Shown here in pieces: positions 9,250 through 18,779 of a stretch of DNA of 24,965 nucleotides. The position numbers and the translations under genes were made by a program. The notes beneath the pieces were generated by a model. That model did not search any database, was not told the DNA's origin, and saw only the letters and a list, made by a program, of their open reading frames with translations. The stretch lies in assembly GCA_003537575.1 (NCBI GenBank), contig DPRS01000025.1:70870-95834 (forward strand). The letters are read 5' to 3'. This stretch comes from Oxalobacteraceae bacterium (GTDB taxonomy: Bacteria; Pseudomonadota; Gammaproteobacteria; Burkholderiales; Burkholderiaceae_D). The number at the start of each line of letters is the position of its first letter. Within the stretch, counting starts at the first letter, position 1.

Positions 9250-9748
9250 GTTGGATCGAAAGTGTGAGACTGCCTTCATCGGCGCGTTGCAGAAGCAGCG
9301 ACTCGCCGGCTTCGAGTTCGACGGTGGCGGCGACGAAATCGGCGGCGATCGGCAATTCGCGGCCGCCGCGGTCGACCAGGGCAGCCAGCAAGATCCTGGC
9401 CGGCCGGCCATAGTCGAATAATTCATTGATCGCCGCGCGGGTGGTGCGGCCGGTGTAAAGCACGTCGTCCACCAGCAGGATGGTGGCACCCTCGACCTCG
9501 AAGGAGATCTGGGTGGGCTTGACCGTGGCCGGCAAGCCTTTTTCGGCATAATCGTCGCGATAGAAGGAGACGTCGATGAAACCGAGCCGTCCTTCGATCT
9601 GCAGTTCCTCGGCCAGACGTTCGGCCAGCCAGGCGCCGCCGGAATATATGCCCACCAGTGCCAGGCGGTCCACGCCGGCGAGAGCGGCCTTCACCTGCCC
9701 GGACAATGTCCGGTACAGCGCTTCGGCATCCAGTTCAAGATTCGACAT
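9242..9748 (-). CDS. pyrR: PyrR, pyrimidine regulatory protein / uracil phosphoribosyltransferase
   Basis: The 168-residue protein is a type I phosphoribosyltransferase of the PyrR family. IYSGGAWLAERLA holds the pyrophosphate loop, and VDDVLYTGRTTRAA is the PRPP-binding motif. In Bacillus, PyrR binds pyr mRNA and attenuates it; in Gram-negative bacteria its regulatory mode is less settled. The start at 9748 (MSNLELD) matches family length and lies within the last 14 nt of ruvX. Because the upstream sequence is ruvX coding, no separate leader with an attenuator could be seen. If PyrR is regulatory here, its target may be elsewhere or act on the longer transcript. It is followed immediately by pyrB. 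Confidence 0.92.
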   Translation of the reverse strand: MSNLELDAEALYRTLSGQVKAALAGVDRLALVGIYSGGAWLAERLAEELQIEGRLGFIDVSFYRDDYAEKGLPATVKPTQISFEVEGATILLVDDVLYTGRTTRAAINELFDYGRPARILLAALVDRGGRELPIAADFVAATVELEAGESLLLQRADEGSLTLSIQHA

Positions 9749-10124
9749 GTTGATCAAAATATTGTTGCAAAATAATTGCGGCAGCCTGGTCATCGATCTT
9801 TTGCCCGCGCCCGCCACCGATCACCGCCGATGAATAGCGCTCGTCGACGAGTTCGGCCGGAATGCCGAAGCGCCCGTGCAGCTGATTGGCGAAACGGCGG
9901 CAGCGCAGGGTCATCTCATGCTCGGCGCCATCCGGATGCAGCGGCAGGCCGACGATGCAGCGCGCCGGGCGCCATTGTTCCAGCAAGCTGGCGATAGCGG
10001 CGAATTTGCCGTCATTGCTTGGCTCGCTGATCACCGTCAGTGGCTGTGCCTGCCTGATGAGCGTATTGCCAACCGCCACACCAATGCGCTTCAAGCCGAA
10101 ATCAAACCCAAGAATCGTTTCCAC
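9735..10124 (-). CDS. yqgF: YqgF/RuvX, putative pre-16S rRNA nuclease (Holliday-junction-resolvase-like fold)
   Basis: This RNase H-fold protein of 129 residues matches the YqgF family, which is linked to 16S rRNA 5'-end maturation and was first described as a resolvase-like fold. The catalytic acidic residues are visible: FDFGLKRIGVAVG at residues 7-19, VDERYSS near 93, and the KIDDQAAAIIL helix near 109. IVGLPLHPDG is the typical central motif. It starts 17 bp after yqgE, its usual partner, and overlaps pyrR. The pairing yqgE-yqgF followed by pyrR-pyrB is a known arrangement in beta- and gammaproteobacteria. Confidence 0.94.
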   Translation of the reverse strand: METILGFDFGLKRIGVAVGNTLIRQAQPLTVISEPSNDGKFAAIASLLEQWRPARCIVGLPLHPDGAEHEMTLRCRRFANQLHGRFGIPAELVDERYSSAVIGGGRGQKIDDQAAAIILQQYFDQHVES

Positions 10125-10141
10125 CAGGCGTGCCCGACTGT

Positions 10142-10726
10142 TTATGCATGCCCCGCCACGCCGGCCAGCATGGCGGGATCAATTCCCAGCACCTTCATGG
10201 CAGCGGCAAAGCGCTGTTCCACCGGCACATCGAAGACGATTTCCGGCTTGGCCGGCACCGTCAGCCAGCCATTGCGACCGATTTCCTCTTCCAGCTGGCC
10301 GGCGCTCCAGCCGGCGCAGCCGAGCGAGACCAGAATTTTCTCCGGCCCCTTGCCGGCGGCCGCCGCCTCCAGGATATCCTTGGAAGTGGTCAGGGCAAGC
10401 TCATCGGACACTCGCATGGTCGAAGAATAGACATTTGGCGGATTGTGCAGAACAAAGCCGCGTTCAACCTGCACCGGCCCACCGAACATGACCGGACGGG
10501 TGCCGTCCGCCTGCGGGACGATTGCCAGTTCCAGTTCGATTCTTTCGAACAAGGTGTCCATGCTCATGTCGGTCGGCTTGTTAATGATGACGCCCAAGGC
10601 GCCCTGGGCATTGTGCTCGCACAGATAGATGACCGTGCCACCGAATACCGGATCGAGCATGGAAGGCATCGCAATCAAGAAATGATTCGCCAGATTGAAT
10701 GCAGGGGTCGCGCTTGCGTCGGACAT
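10142..10726 (-). CDS. yqgE: YqgE/AlgH family protein
   Basis: The product contains the signature of the YqgE/AlgH (DUF179) family: NLANHFLIAMPSM, then VIYLCEHNAQGALGVIINKP, FGGPVQ, and LGCAGWSAGQLEEE. The biochemical role is unknown; the name AlgH comes from an alginate regulatory effect in Pseudomonas. I chose the ATG at 10726 (194 residues) because it brings the protein close to the E. coli length. In-frame ATGs at 10801 and 10810 would add 25 or 28 basic, polar residues. A possible -10 (TAAAAT, complement of 10809-10814) overlaps the upstream ATGs and also favours the shorter form. No start has a strong Shine-Dalgarno. It is probably the first gene of the pyr transcript, divergent from phr. 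Confidence 0.9.
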   Translation of the reverse strand: MSDASATPAFNLANHFLIAMPSMLDPVFGGTVIYLCEHNAQGALGVIINKPTDMSMDTLFERIELELAIVPQADGTRPVMFGGPVQVERGFVLHNPPNVYSSTMRVSDELALTTSKDILEAAAAGKGPEKILVSLGCAGWSAGQLEEEIGRNGWLTVPAKPEIVFDVPVEQRFAAAMKVLGIDPAMLAGVAGHA

Positions 10727-11001
10727 GGTGGAAAAATGCGGGATTTCCTCGGAAACTCCGGTTTGGGAGAAAGATTTACGCGTCTTGCTGGGGTTTGCCA
10801 TGCTTCTCATTTTACCAGTTTTAACCCTCTGTCATGAAAATCCGGCTTTCCGCCCGAACCGGCCGGCATGCGTTTATTTTGATGATTTATCTATCGATTT
10901 CAGTTATTTTCATGCAGGAGCATCACGGCACGGCAAGCCCTTTCGGCTGCATCGCGCCGGACGGCACAGTAGCCGTCGTATTTATTCTTACCTGACAGGC
11001 A

Positions 11002-12483
11002 ATGACACGTTTCCGCCGATCGATCGTCTGGTTTCGCCGCGACTTGCGCGTCGAAGATCATGCAGCCCTCCATTTCGCCCTGCGCCAAAGCGATCAGGTT
11101 TGTTGCATCTTCATTTTTGACAAGGAAATCCTTGACAGCTTGCCGGCCGACGACCGCCGCGTCGCCTTCATTCATGCCAGCCTGGCGGAACTGGATGCCG
11201 GCTTGCGGCGTCTCGGCAGCGGCCTGATCGTCAAGCATGCGTTCGCCCGGCAAGCCATTCCCGCATTGGCAGAGCAATTGCGGGCAGAGGCGGTTTTCAC
11301 CAGCACGGATTACGAACCGCTGGCCAAGGCGCGCGATACCGCAGTCGAAAAAATGCTGGCGGCGGCCAATCGCGCCTTTTTCAGTTTCAAGGACCAGGTG
11401 ATCCTGGAAAAGGATGAAGTCCTGTCCCAGGCTGGCAAGCCTTTTTCGGTTTTTACTCCCTACAAGAATGCCTGGTTGAAGAAACTCACGGCCGACCAGG
11501 CCGGCGCACTGCTGGCCCCCTACCCTGTCGCCGAATACGCCGCACAACTGGCGCCGGCCGCCTGCCTGCCTGCCGCCGGGCTGCCCGCCTTGCGCGAAAT
11601 CGGTTTCAGCAACACTGGCGTGGACGTGGCGGCGTTTCGGCCGGGCACTTCCGGCGGCCTGGCGCTGCTAGAGGAATTCTTGCCGCGCATGGCGCAATAC
11701 CACATGCGCCGCGACTTCCCGGCCATCAAGGGTCCTTCCTACCTATCGACGCACCTGCGCTTCGGCACCCTGTCTATCCGCGCGCTGGTGCGGCGCGCCT
11801 GGGATGCGCAGCGCACCGGACAGGGAAGTACCGGCGCCGCCACCTGGCTGTCGGAACTGGTCTGGCGCGAATTCTATTTCATGATCCTGCACCATTTTCC
11901 GCATGTGGCCGAACGCGCTTTCAAGCCTGCTTACGATGCCATCCGTTGGGAAACGGGCGCCGAAGCGCAGGAGCGCTTTCAAGCCTGGTGCCAGGGCCGC
12001 ACAGGCTATCCATTGGTCGACGCCGCCATGCAGCAAATCCAGCGCACCGGTTACATGCACAACCGCCTGCGCATGGTCACCGCCAGCTTCCTGATCAAGG
12101 ACCTGGGCATCGACTGGCGCTGGGGAGAACGTTATTTTGCCGAAAAGCTCATGGATTTCGACCTGGCGGCCAACAATGGCGGATGGCAGTGGGCGGCATC
12201 TTCCGGCTGCGACGCGCAACCCTGGTTCCGCATTTTCAATCCGCTGACCCAGTCGCAGAAATTCGACGCCGAAGGCAATTTCATCCGCCGTTACCTGCCG
12301 CAATTGGCGCGGCTCGACGCGCGCCACATCCACGCGCCCTGGATGGCGCCGCCAGCGCTGCTGCGCGCGGCGGGAATCGCGCTTGGCAAGAATTACCCGA
12401 ATCCGATCGTCATGCACGACGAAACCCGCAAACGCACGCTTGCGCGCTATGCCGTAGTCAAGCAGGCGGCGCCAGGAATCTAA
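11002..12483 (+). CDS. phrB: Deoxyribodipyrimidine photo-lyase (class I CPD photolyase)
   Basis: The enzyme uses FADH- and blue light to split cyclobutane pyrimidine dimers in DNA. The 493-residue product shows the N-terminal antenna domain (IVWFRRDLRVEDHAAL at residues 8-23), a linker, and the helical FAD domain. That domain carries ELVWREFYFMIL, GRTGYPLVDAAM, TGYMHNRLRM, and a block ending NNGGWQWAASSGCDAQPWFRIFNP-like sequence. Cysteine stands where SGTDAQP is more common. The C-terminal YPNPIVMHDETRKRTL is typical of proteobacterial PhrB. The start ATG at 11002 begins directly before the Rossmann strand. It is a single gene ending 16 bp before the shared terminator. Cryptochrome-like function is possible but less likely given the conserved repair-type motifs. 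Confidence 0.94.
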   Translation: MTRFRRSIVWFRRDLRVEDHAALHFALRQSDQVCCIFIFDKEILDSLPADDRRVAFIHASLAELDAGLRRLGSGLIVKHAFARQAIPALAEQLRAEAVFTSTDYEPLAKARDTAVEKMLAAANRAFFSFKDQVILEKDEVLSQAGKPFSVFTPYKNAWLKKLTADQAGALLAPYPVAEYAAQLAPAACLPAAGLPALREIGFSNTGVDVAAFRPGTSGGLALLEEFLPRMAQYHMRRDFPAIKGPSYLSTHLRFGTLSIRALVRRAWDAQRTGQGSTGAATWLSELVWREFYFMILHHFPHVAERAFKPAYDAIRWETGAEAQERFQAWCQGRTGYPLVDAAMQQIQRTGYMHNRLRMVTASFLIKDLGIDWRWGERYFAEKLMDFDLAANNGGWQWAASSGCDAQPWFRIFNPLTQSQKFDAEGNFIRRYLPQLARLDARHIHAPWMAPPALLRAAGIALGKNYPNPIVMHDETRKRTLARYAVVKQAAPGI

Positions 12484-12498
12484 TATGAGACGCAATAA

Positions 12499-12530
12499 AA
12501 AACCCGCAGCCATTGCGGCATGCGGGTTTT
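12499..12530. terminator. Bidirectional intrinsic terminator between phrB and chpA
   Basis: AAAACCCGCA (12499-12508) pairs exactly with TGCGGGTTTT (12521-12530) around a 12-nt loop. On the minus strand the stem is followed by TTTTTTATTG, so it is strongest for the pil-chp operon. On the plus strand there are four Ts, and it also serves phrB. The two genes converge here. Confidence 0.85.
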
Positions 12531-12547
12531 GAAGGAGCGCCGTCGGC

Positions 12548-15500
12548 TCAATTCACCGGAATTTCCTTGTTGATGAAGCCGGCGATCGACTTCAGCAAAT
12601 CGTCTTCCTGGTAAGGCTTGCCCAGATATTCGTTGACCCCCAGTTCCATCGCATAGTTGCGGTGCTTGGTGGCAGTGCGCGAGGTAATCATGATGATCGG
12701 GATATGCCTGGTGCGCTCGTCGCCACGCACATTGCGGGTCAGGTCGAAGCCATCCATGCGCGGCATTTCGATATCCACCAGCATCACGTCCGGCGTAATC
12801 GCCTGCAGCTGTTCGAGCGCATCGACGCCATCCTTGGCCAGCACCACCTGGTAGCCTTCGCGCACCAGCAGGCGCTGGGTAACGCGGCGCACGGTCAGCG
12901 AATCGTCGACCACCATGACGATGTTTTGCGTGCGCAAGCCCTGCACCGTATCCGACTTCGGCGCCGACGGCTTGCCGGTGGCCATTTCCGCCACGGCGCC
13001 CATGTTATCCGGCGCATCCGACGGCACCAGGCGCGGCGCGCGGATATTATCCTGGGCCGCGCGCTGCGCCAGCGGCACCGGGTTGAGGATCAACACGATC
13101 TCGCCGGAGCCTAGCACCGTGGCGCCGGCGATGCCGATCATGCGCGCCAGCTGGGGCCCGATGTTCTTGACCACCACTTCGCGGTTGCCGACCACTTCAT
13201 CGACGTGCAGGGCGACACGATCGCTGCCGCTCTTCATGATCACCAGCGGCGTGTATTGCTGCGCCACGGCGGTGGCGTCGCGGTCGCCCAGCAGCGTCGA
13301 CAGGTAATGCATCGGCACACGCTGTCCCTGCCACATGACCGCGCCTTCGTTATAAGCGGCAGTCAGCGCATTGGTCTTCAACTGCTGGACCTGCTCGACC
13401 AGCACCGAAGGCACCGCATACACCTTGCCGCCGGTCGACAGCAGCACCACCTGGGTCACCGCCAGGGTCAGCGGCAGGTGAATGGTGAACTGCGCGCCCT
13501 TGCCCGGTTCGGACTTGAGCGCCACCCGGCCGCCCAGCGCAGCGGCCTCGGAACGCACCACATCCATGCCGACGCCGCGTCCGGCCAGCTCGGTCACCGC
13601 GTCGGCGGTCGAGAAACCCGGATGGAAAATCAGATCGGTGACTTCGCTCTCGCTCATGCCGTCGCTCAGCAAACCCTGCGACTGCGCCTTGTCGCGAATG
13701 CGATCGACGTCCAGGCCGGCGCCATCGTCATTGAACTGGATGACGACCTCGTTGCCTTCCTGGCGGATTTCCACCAGTAATTCGCCGATTTCGTTCTTGT
13801 CGGCGGCACGACGTTTTTCCTTCGATTCGATGCCGTGCACGATCGCATTGCGCAGCAAATGCTCGAACGGGCCGGCCATGCGCTCCAGCACGCTGCGGTC
13901 CATTTCGACCGAGCTGCCGCGGATATCCAGGTTGACGCGCTTGTCGAGCTCCTTGGCAGACTGGCGCGTGACGCGGAACAGGCGCTCGGAAATGCTGGCG
14001 AACTGCACCATCCGCACCCGCATCAGGTCTTGCTGCAGGTCGCGCGTCAGGCGCGCCTGCGAGACCAGGTCATCGCTGGCGCTGTCGACCGTGCGCAGCA
14101 GGTTCTGCTGCACCGAGCCGACGTCGTTGACGCTCTCGGCCATCATGCGGGTCAATTCCTGCAACCGGGTGAAGCGGTCGAACTCGAGCGGGTCGAAGTC
14201 GCGCTCGCCGGTCAGCGACATGCGCGAGGAAATCTGCGACTCGGCCTGCATTTCAATCTCCCGCAACTGGGTGCGCAGGCGATTGATGTTCTCCGTCAGT
14301 TCCGAAAGCGAACCGCGCAGCGTGCCAACTTCGGTTTCCAGCCTGGAGCGGGAGATCGACACTTCACCGGCCTGGTTGACCAGGCGGTCGAGGATGTCGG
14401 CGCGGACCCGCACCAGCGGCACCGGCCCGCTTGCGGCGACGGCCTTTTGCGCAGCCGGCGCCGGGGTGGCAGAAAAACCTGCCGGACGCGCCGGCATGAT
14501 CGAATTCAGTTCGACCAGTCCTGTTGCAGCGCTGGCGGGAGCCTCTATCTCCTCGGCGGCAGCAGCAACGCCGGCGGTAGCAAGCGGCGCCGGCCGGGCC
14601 GCCTCCGGGTTCTGCAATATCTCAAACAGCTGCAGACCATAATCGTACCGCGCCAGCAAGTCGTCCAGCGAATGCGCCGAAGGCAATCCGGCGTGCATGA
14701 TGGCTTCGATGCGGGTTTCCATTTCATGCATGTGCTGGCCGAGTTCCATCGCGCCAGCCATGCGAGCGCTGCCTTTCACCGTATGCAGCAGGCGCAGCAA
14801 TGCCTGGGGCAGGCTGGCATCCATCGGCTTTTCCTGCCATGCCCGCAGTTTCTCGCCCATCTCCGGAAGCATGTCCCGTCCCTCTTCCAGAAATACCGGC
14901 AGGAGGTCGGCATCCAGCTCGTCCTTGATGATGACTGCAGGCGCCACGCCATCGTTCTCGGCCGGCTTGGCGGCAATTTCAGGAGCGACAACCTGAGGTT
15001 CAGCCTGCGGCAGTTCAGGCAAGGCGGGCTCAGGGACCGCGGCTGACAAGAGCGTCGGCAACTCGGCTGCGGGCGCTTCCTGCTCTTCTTCGGCCAATGC
15101 CATGCCGTTCGAAGCTGCCAACGCTTCCTGGGCTTCCAGTTCGGCCAGAGTCGGCTCAGCGCCGGCATCGCCCGCAAGCGGATCCAGCGGCAGTTCCGCC
15201 GTGCGCGCTTCCACGGCTTGCCGCAAATCCGCCAGTGCCTGCACCATTTCCGGCTCATGCCCCGGCATCTCGCCCAGCGCAAACATTTGCAGCATGGATT
15301 TCAGCCGATCGACGCTTGCCTCGATCGTACCGAATTCTTCGTCAGACAGTTTGGTGGGCTTGCGCGAGAGGCATTGCAAGGCCATCTCCAGGCCGTGCGC
15401 CACTTCCTGCAGCGTCTGAAAACCGACGGTCGCCGAGCTTCCCGCCAGCGAATGGGCCGCATGCACGGCCAGAATATTCACTTCGCGCTCAGGCTCGTGC

Positions 15501-18500
15501 CGCCACTCGGCGATATCGTTGGCCAGCATGCGCACCAGATCATCGGTCTCGGCCAGATAGATATTGTGCAGCGGAACGCTGATTTCGAGGTCGCCGATAT
15601 ACTTCACGCCATCGTCGCGCGCAGCCAACGGCGCCTGCATGCTGGGGAATTCGATGACTTCCGCCACCGGCACCGGTTGCGGTATCGCGAGTTCCTCGAT
15701 GACCGGGATGTCCGGTGTTTCTGCCTCGAGAGCAAAGGTCTCCGATTCGCCGGCAGCCTCGTCCAAAGGCGATGCCGGCATATCTGCAGCGATCGCCGCT
15801 TCGACGTCGGGCAGATCTTCGGCAGGTGCCGTATCGGCAACTTCGGTTGCGACGATTGTTTCCGTCGCATCGATTGCTTCAGCCGCATCAACGAAATCAA
15901 ACGCTTCGACAGCTTCCAGTATCTCGCATGACTCCGGCTCAAGCTGCGCCGGCGCATCATCGCCAGGCGTGGCAAGCGCCTCGGTGGCGAACAACTCGGG
16001 GGCAGCCTCCTGTGCCAGCGCCGTCGTCACATCGTCGACTGGCGCATCGGCCGCGGCAATCTCCACCTCAGCAAGCGCCGCGACCGTTGCCTCAGCCGCA
16101 GGCTCTTCTGTCACCGCGATTTCTTCATAGCTGAACGGCGCGCCATTGCGCACGCGGTCGGCAGCGGCGATCAGCGCGTCCGGCCTGCGCAGCGACTTGC
16201 CTTGAGTCTGCAAGTCGAGCACCCATGCCGAGAGCAGTTCAGCGGCTTTTTCCAGCAATGCATACAGCTCGTGGTTGCCGCCCTGGCCTTCGGACAGTTT
16301 CAGGTTCATGACCTGCTCGATGCTCCATGCCGCTTCACCAAAGGCGGTCAGGCCGACCATGCGGCCGCTGCCCTTCAGCGTATGGAAGGAGCGGCGCAGA
16401 GTCGTGAGGTGTTCCTGATTGCGCGGATCGTGGCGCGATGTCGGTATGGTGGCATTGATGCAGGCAAGGACTTCTTCCGCTTCGAACAAGAAGATTTCCA
16501 GCAATTCAGCATCGACTTCCTCATCCGAGGCCGGCGCTGCCGGCGCCATCGCCGGAGCTGGCGCCGGGGAAGGCGCGGCCACGGAGGCGGCGGTAGTCGT
16601 CACCAGCTTGGCCAGGGTTTCGTCGGCGTCCGCGTTTTCCAGCATATCCATGGCAACCCGGGCGGATTCTCCCGCCTCCGGATTATCCACGAGAGCGGCG
16701 GCAAACTGGACTTGCTCGAGTGATTCCTTCAGTTGTTCTTGGAGCCGGGTGTCAGTTGGCTCTGCTGAAAGACACCTCGCTAATTCCGCCGACTGCTTTT
16801 GATGCAGTTCGAGCTCCTGTTCAACCGTAGGCAAGATCGCTTCGGCAACATCGACTACTGCCGGAGTTGCCGGAGCTGTCGAAGCTGCCGGCGTCGCCAG
16901 AAAATCCTCTTCCAGCGCGGGCACCACGACTATCTGTTCGTCAGTTCCGCTCTGCTCATCCCGTTCCAGCAATTTGGCGCAAAACAGCCCCTTATCCTCG
17001 TCAAACGAGAAACGCTGCTTGGCGCTTTCGGGTTGCAACTGCAATGTTTCGATGAAAAAGCTCAATGCGCCGACATTCTGGGCCACGTGCCGGAAGGCTT
17101 CGACATCGGGGCTGGCATCTTCAGGACTTTCAACAAAACGACGCACCGCTTCCTGGGTATGCTCGACCGCGCGCATGGCATCATCCTGTTCGAGGATCGC
17201 CAGAGCACCACTGATCTGATGCAGGATCGGCTCGATCTGGGCCAGCGCATCGCGCTGTTCCGGTTCGCGGAAATAATCGTCCAGCAGTTTTTCCACCTGG
17301 CGCAGGCTGTTTTGCATCTCACCGCCGAGCGCCGCCATGGTCTGGCGCTGTTGCGCCTCGCGCGACATCTCGTCAAGCCAGTGCGCCGACTCGGTCGGTG
17401 TCTCACCTGCCACGATTGTCAGCAGGCGCGCCGTCATCGCATCCGCGCGCGGTCCGAAATCCTCAGGCAAGCGGCTGATATTGCCCAGCGCGTTTTCGAC
17501 GAACAGCAGGCTGGTCGCCATTTCCAGGCCAAGCGCTCCGCTCGCATGCGAGGTTGCCGCGGCATGGCGGGCGATGCCGTTCAATTCGCGCAGCAACTTC
17601 AGCAGCGGCGCCGAGCCCAGCTTGCTGACCGCTTCGGTCAAGCCTTTCATTTCGGCGCCAAAAGCCTCGGCAACGGCGGCATCGCCGGCAACGATACGGT
17701 TCCACAGGTTCTTCGCCTGGTTCAGCCGGTTCTTGGCCAGGGCCAGCGCATCGGTGTCGATCTGGCCATAACGCTTCCTGTCGTAATCGGTCGGCACCAG
17801 GCCGTCGAGCTGATAGGCGGCGCGCACCTGGGCGGCGCGCGGCGAAGGATGTTCGATCCGGGCGATGAAGAACAGCGCGTCGCGCAGCAGACGTTCGGCA
17901 ATGCTGGCCGAGCCTTCGGAAAGACGCCTGATTTGCAGGTTGATGCGGGCAAACAGCTGCTTGACGTAGATTTCCTTCGGAATTTGCCCTGCCGCTACGG
18001 CTTCCGCCAAGGCATGCAAGACCCACCAGAAAGCGCGGGATTGCTGGTTGCTCTGGGTGCGTTCGACCTGCGTGACGATGTCGAGCATCGCGCGCGCATT
18101 GGCGGATTCGGAGGCCGCATCGTTTTTGCGCAGGAAAGGCAGCAAGGCCTTTTCAAAACGCTGGCGCAGGCCGGCGTAATCGATGGCATCGGAAAACGCA
18201 GCGGCGTCGATCGGCGGCAATTGCGGGCGGATCGCCAGGTTGGGGAAAAACAGGTCGGCCGGATGCACCCGCTCGGCGCCACGCGCTTCCAGCAGCGATT
18301 TGTAATACGGGAACAGGCGCACCGGTTGGTGCGATGCGCCGGACAGCAGTTCTTCCAGGTATTCAGTCAATGCCTGGTAGGCATTTTCGATGGTCTGGGC
18401 GACATTCTCGGACAGTTCGATCTGCCCCGATTCCAGCCGGTCGAGCAAGTCTTCGGTGGTTTCGGTGATGATGGCGACGCCATCGATGTCGACGATCTGC

Positions 18501-18703
18501 AGGGCGCCGTGCGCCTGGTGCAGGAAGGTCTTGGCCTGGCGCAGCGCGGTGGATCTGGCATCCGCGTCCTGCGCAACGGCTTCGAACACGGCGGTTTTGG
18601 AACGGCCCAGCGCTTCGCGGATCTCCCCCATCACCCAGGACAGGGAGCCGGCATCGAAGTTGTCTCGGGCGCCGTGCGGGGGAACCGAAGATTGGGTGGT
18701 CAT
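12548..18703 (-). CDS. chpA: ChpA/PilL-type hybrid chemotaxis histidine kinase (multi-Hpt, CheA, CheW, REC)
   Basis: This 2051-residue kinase drives the type IV pilus chemosensory (Pil-Chp) pathway. Hpt-like helices carry candidate phospho-histidines at H62 (HQAHGAL), H495 (HQISGAL), H774 (HTLKGSGR), H1084 (HSLAGSS) and H1307 (HTVKGSAR). The first two are degenerate. An alanine/glutamate-rich linker of roughly 190 residues separates H774 and H1084 modules. The CheA core follows: dimerisation from about 1433, N box HLLRNAIVHG near 1620, DDGAGLD and GRGVGMDVV, then a CheW-like domain. The C-terminal receiver begins near 1928 with phospho-acceptor D1977 and LGKP. The ATG at 18703 (MTTQSS) with upstream GAGGT is preferred over the open extension to 18784. 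It is the last gene of the operon. It is somewhat shorter than P. aeruginosa ChpA. Confidence 0.93.
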   Translation of the reverse strand: MTTQSSVPPHGARDNFDAGSLSWVMGEIREALGRSKTAVFEAVAQDADARSTALRQAKTFLHQAHGALQIVDIDGVAIITETTEDLLDRLESGQIELSENVAQTIENAYQALTEYLEELLSGASHQPVRLFPYYKSLLEARGAERVHPADLFFPNLAIRPQLPPIDAAAFSDAIDYAGLRQRFEKALLPFLRKNDAASESANARAMLDIVTQVERTQSNQQSRAFWWVLHALAEAVAAGQIPKEIYVKQLFARINLQIRRLSEGSASIAERLLRDALFFIARIEHPSPRAAQVRAAYQLDGLVPTDYDRKRYGQIDTDALALAKNRLNQAKNLWNRIVAGDAAVAEAFGAEMKGLTEAVSKLGSAPLLKLLRELNGIARHAAATSHASGALGLEMATSLLFVENALGNISRLPEDFGPRADAMTARLLTIVAGETPTESAHWLDEMSREAQQRQTMAALGGEMQNSLRQVEKLLDDYFREPEQRDALAQIEPILHQISGALAILEQDDAMRAVEHTQEAVRRFVESPEDASPDVEAFRHVAQNVGALSFFIETLQLQPESAKQRFSFDEDKGLFCAKLLERDEQSGTDEQIVVVPALEEDFLATPAASTAPATPAVVDVAEAILPTVEQELELHQKQSAELARCLSAEPTDTRLQEQLKESLEQVQFAAALVDNPEAGESARVAMDMLENADADETLAKLVTTTAASVAAPSPAPAPAMAPAAPASDEEVDAELLEIFLFEAEEVLACINATIPTSRHDPRNQEHLTTLRRSFHTLKGSGRMVGLTAFGEAAWSIEQVMNLKLSEGQGGNHELYALLEKAAELLSAWVLDLQTQGKSLRRPDALIAAADRVRNGAPFSYEEIAVTEEPAAEATVAALAEVEIAAADAPVDDVTTALAQEAAPELFATEALATPGDDAPAQLEPESCEILEAVEAFDFVDAAEAIDATETIVATEVADTAPAEDLPDVEAAIAADMPASPLDEAAGESETFALEAETPDIPVIEELAIPQPVPVAEVIEFPSMQAPLAARDDGVKYIGDLEISVPLHNIYLAETDDLVRMLANDIAEWRHEPEREVNILAVHAAHSLAGSSATVGFQTLQEVAHGLEMALQCLSRKPTKLSDEEFGTIEASVDRLKSMLQMFALGEMPGHEPEMVQALADLRQAVEARTAELPLDPLAGDAGAEPTLAELEAQEALAASNGMALAEEEQEAPAAELPTLLSAAVPEPALPELPQAEPQVVAPEIAAKPAENDGVAPAVIIKDELDADLLPVFLEEGRDMLPEMGEKLRAWQEKPMDASLPQALLRLLHTVKGSARMAGAMELGQHMHEMETRIEAIMHAGLPSAHSLDDLLARYDYGLQLFEILQNPEAARPAPLATAGVAAAAEEIEAPASAATGLVELNSIMPARPAGFSATPAPAAQKAVAASGPVPLVRVRADILDRLVNQAGEVSISRSRLETEVGTLRGSLSELTENINRLRTQLREIEMQAESQISSRMSLTGERDFDPLEFDRFTRLQELTRMMAESVNDVGSVQQNLLRTVDSASDDLVSQARLTRDLQQDLMRVRMVQFASISERLFRVTRQSAKELDKRVNLDIRGSSVEMDRSVLERMAGPFEHLLRNAIVHGIESKEKRRAADKNEIGELLVEIRQEGNEVVIQFNDDGAGLDVDRIRDKAQSQGLLSDGMSESEVTDLIFHPGFSTADAVTELAGRGVGMDVVRSEAAALGGRVALKSEPGKGAQFTIHLPLTLAVTQVVLLSTGGKVYAVPSVLVEQVQQLKTNALTAAYNEGAVMWQGQRVPMHYLSTLLGDRDATAVAQQYTPLVIMKSGSDRVALHVDEVVGNREVVVKNIGPQLARMIGIAGATVLGSGEIVLILNPVPLAQRAAQDNIRAPRLVPSDAPDNMGAVAEMATGKPSAPKSDTVQGLRTQNIVMVVDDSLTVRRVTQRLLVREGYQVVLAKDGVDALEQLQAITPDVMLVDIEMPRMDGFDLTRNVRGDERTRHIPIIMITSRTATKHRNYAMELGVNEYLGKPYQEDDLLKSIAGFINKEIPVN

Positions 18704-18725
18704 GACTACCTCGCGGAAATTCTGG

Positions 18726-18779
18726 GGTGGCGGGCCTGCCCGCCACCATGCATCACTAATGGCCCCGCCGCAGCGGGGC
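18726..18779 (-). repeat. Two GC-rich stem-loops in the pilJ-chpA spacer
   Basis: GGTGGCGGGC (18726-18735) pairs perfectly with GCCCGCCACC (18738-18747). Fourteen bases on, GCCCCGC (18762-18768) pairs with GCGGGGC (18773-18779). They fill most of the 111-bp gap. There is no T-run after either stem. They may be an mRNA processing or stability element, or intergenic palindromic repeats. Confidence 0.6.

Noticed and set aside
9250..9549. A 100-residue N-terminal extension of PyrB.
   Set aside because: It lies within pyrR in another frame and is proline/serine-rich out-of-frame translation. The ATG at 9249 gives normal PyrB length.
10811..11001. Possible small gene in the yqgE-phrB divergent spacer.
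   Set aside because: Frames here are fragments of longer shadow frames with no recognisable content. The region is better explained as a divergent promoter spacer, though no clear -35/-10 pair for phrB was found.
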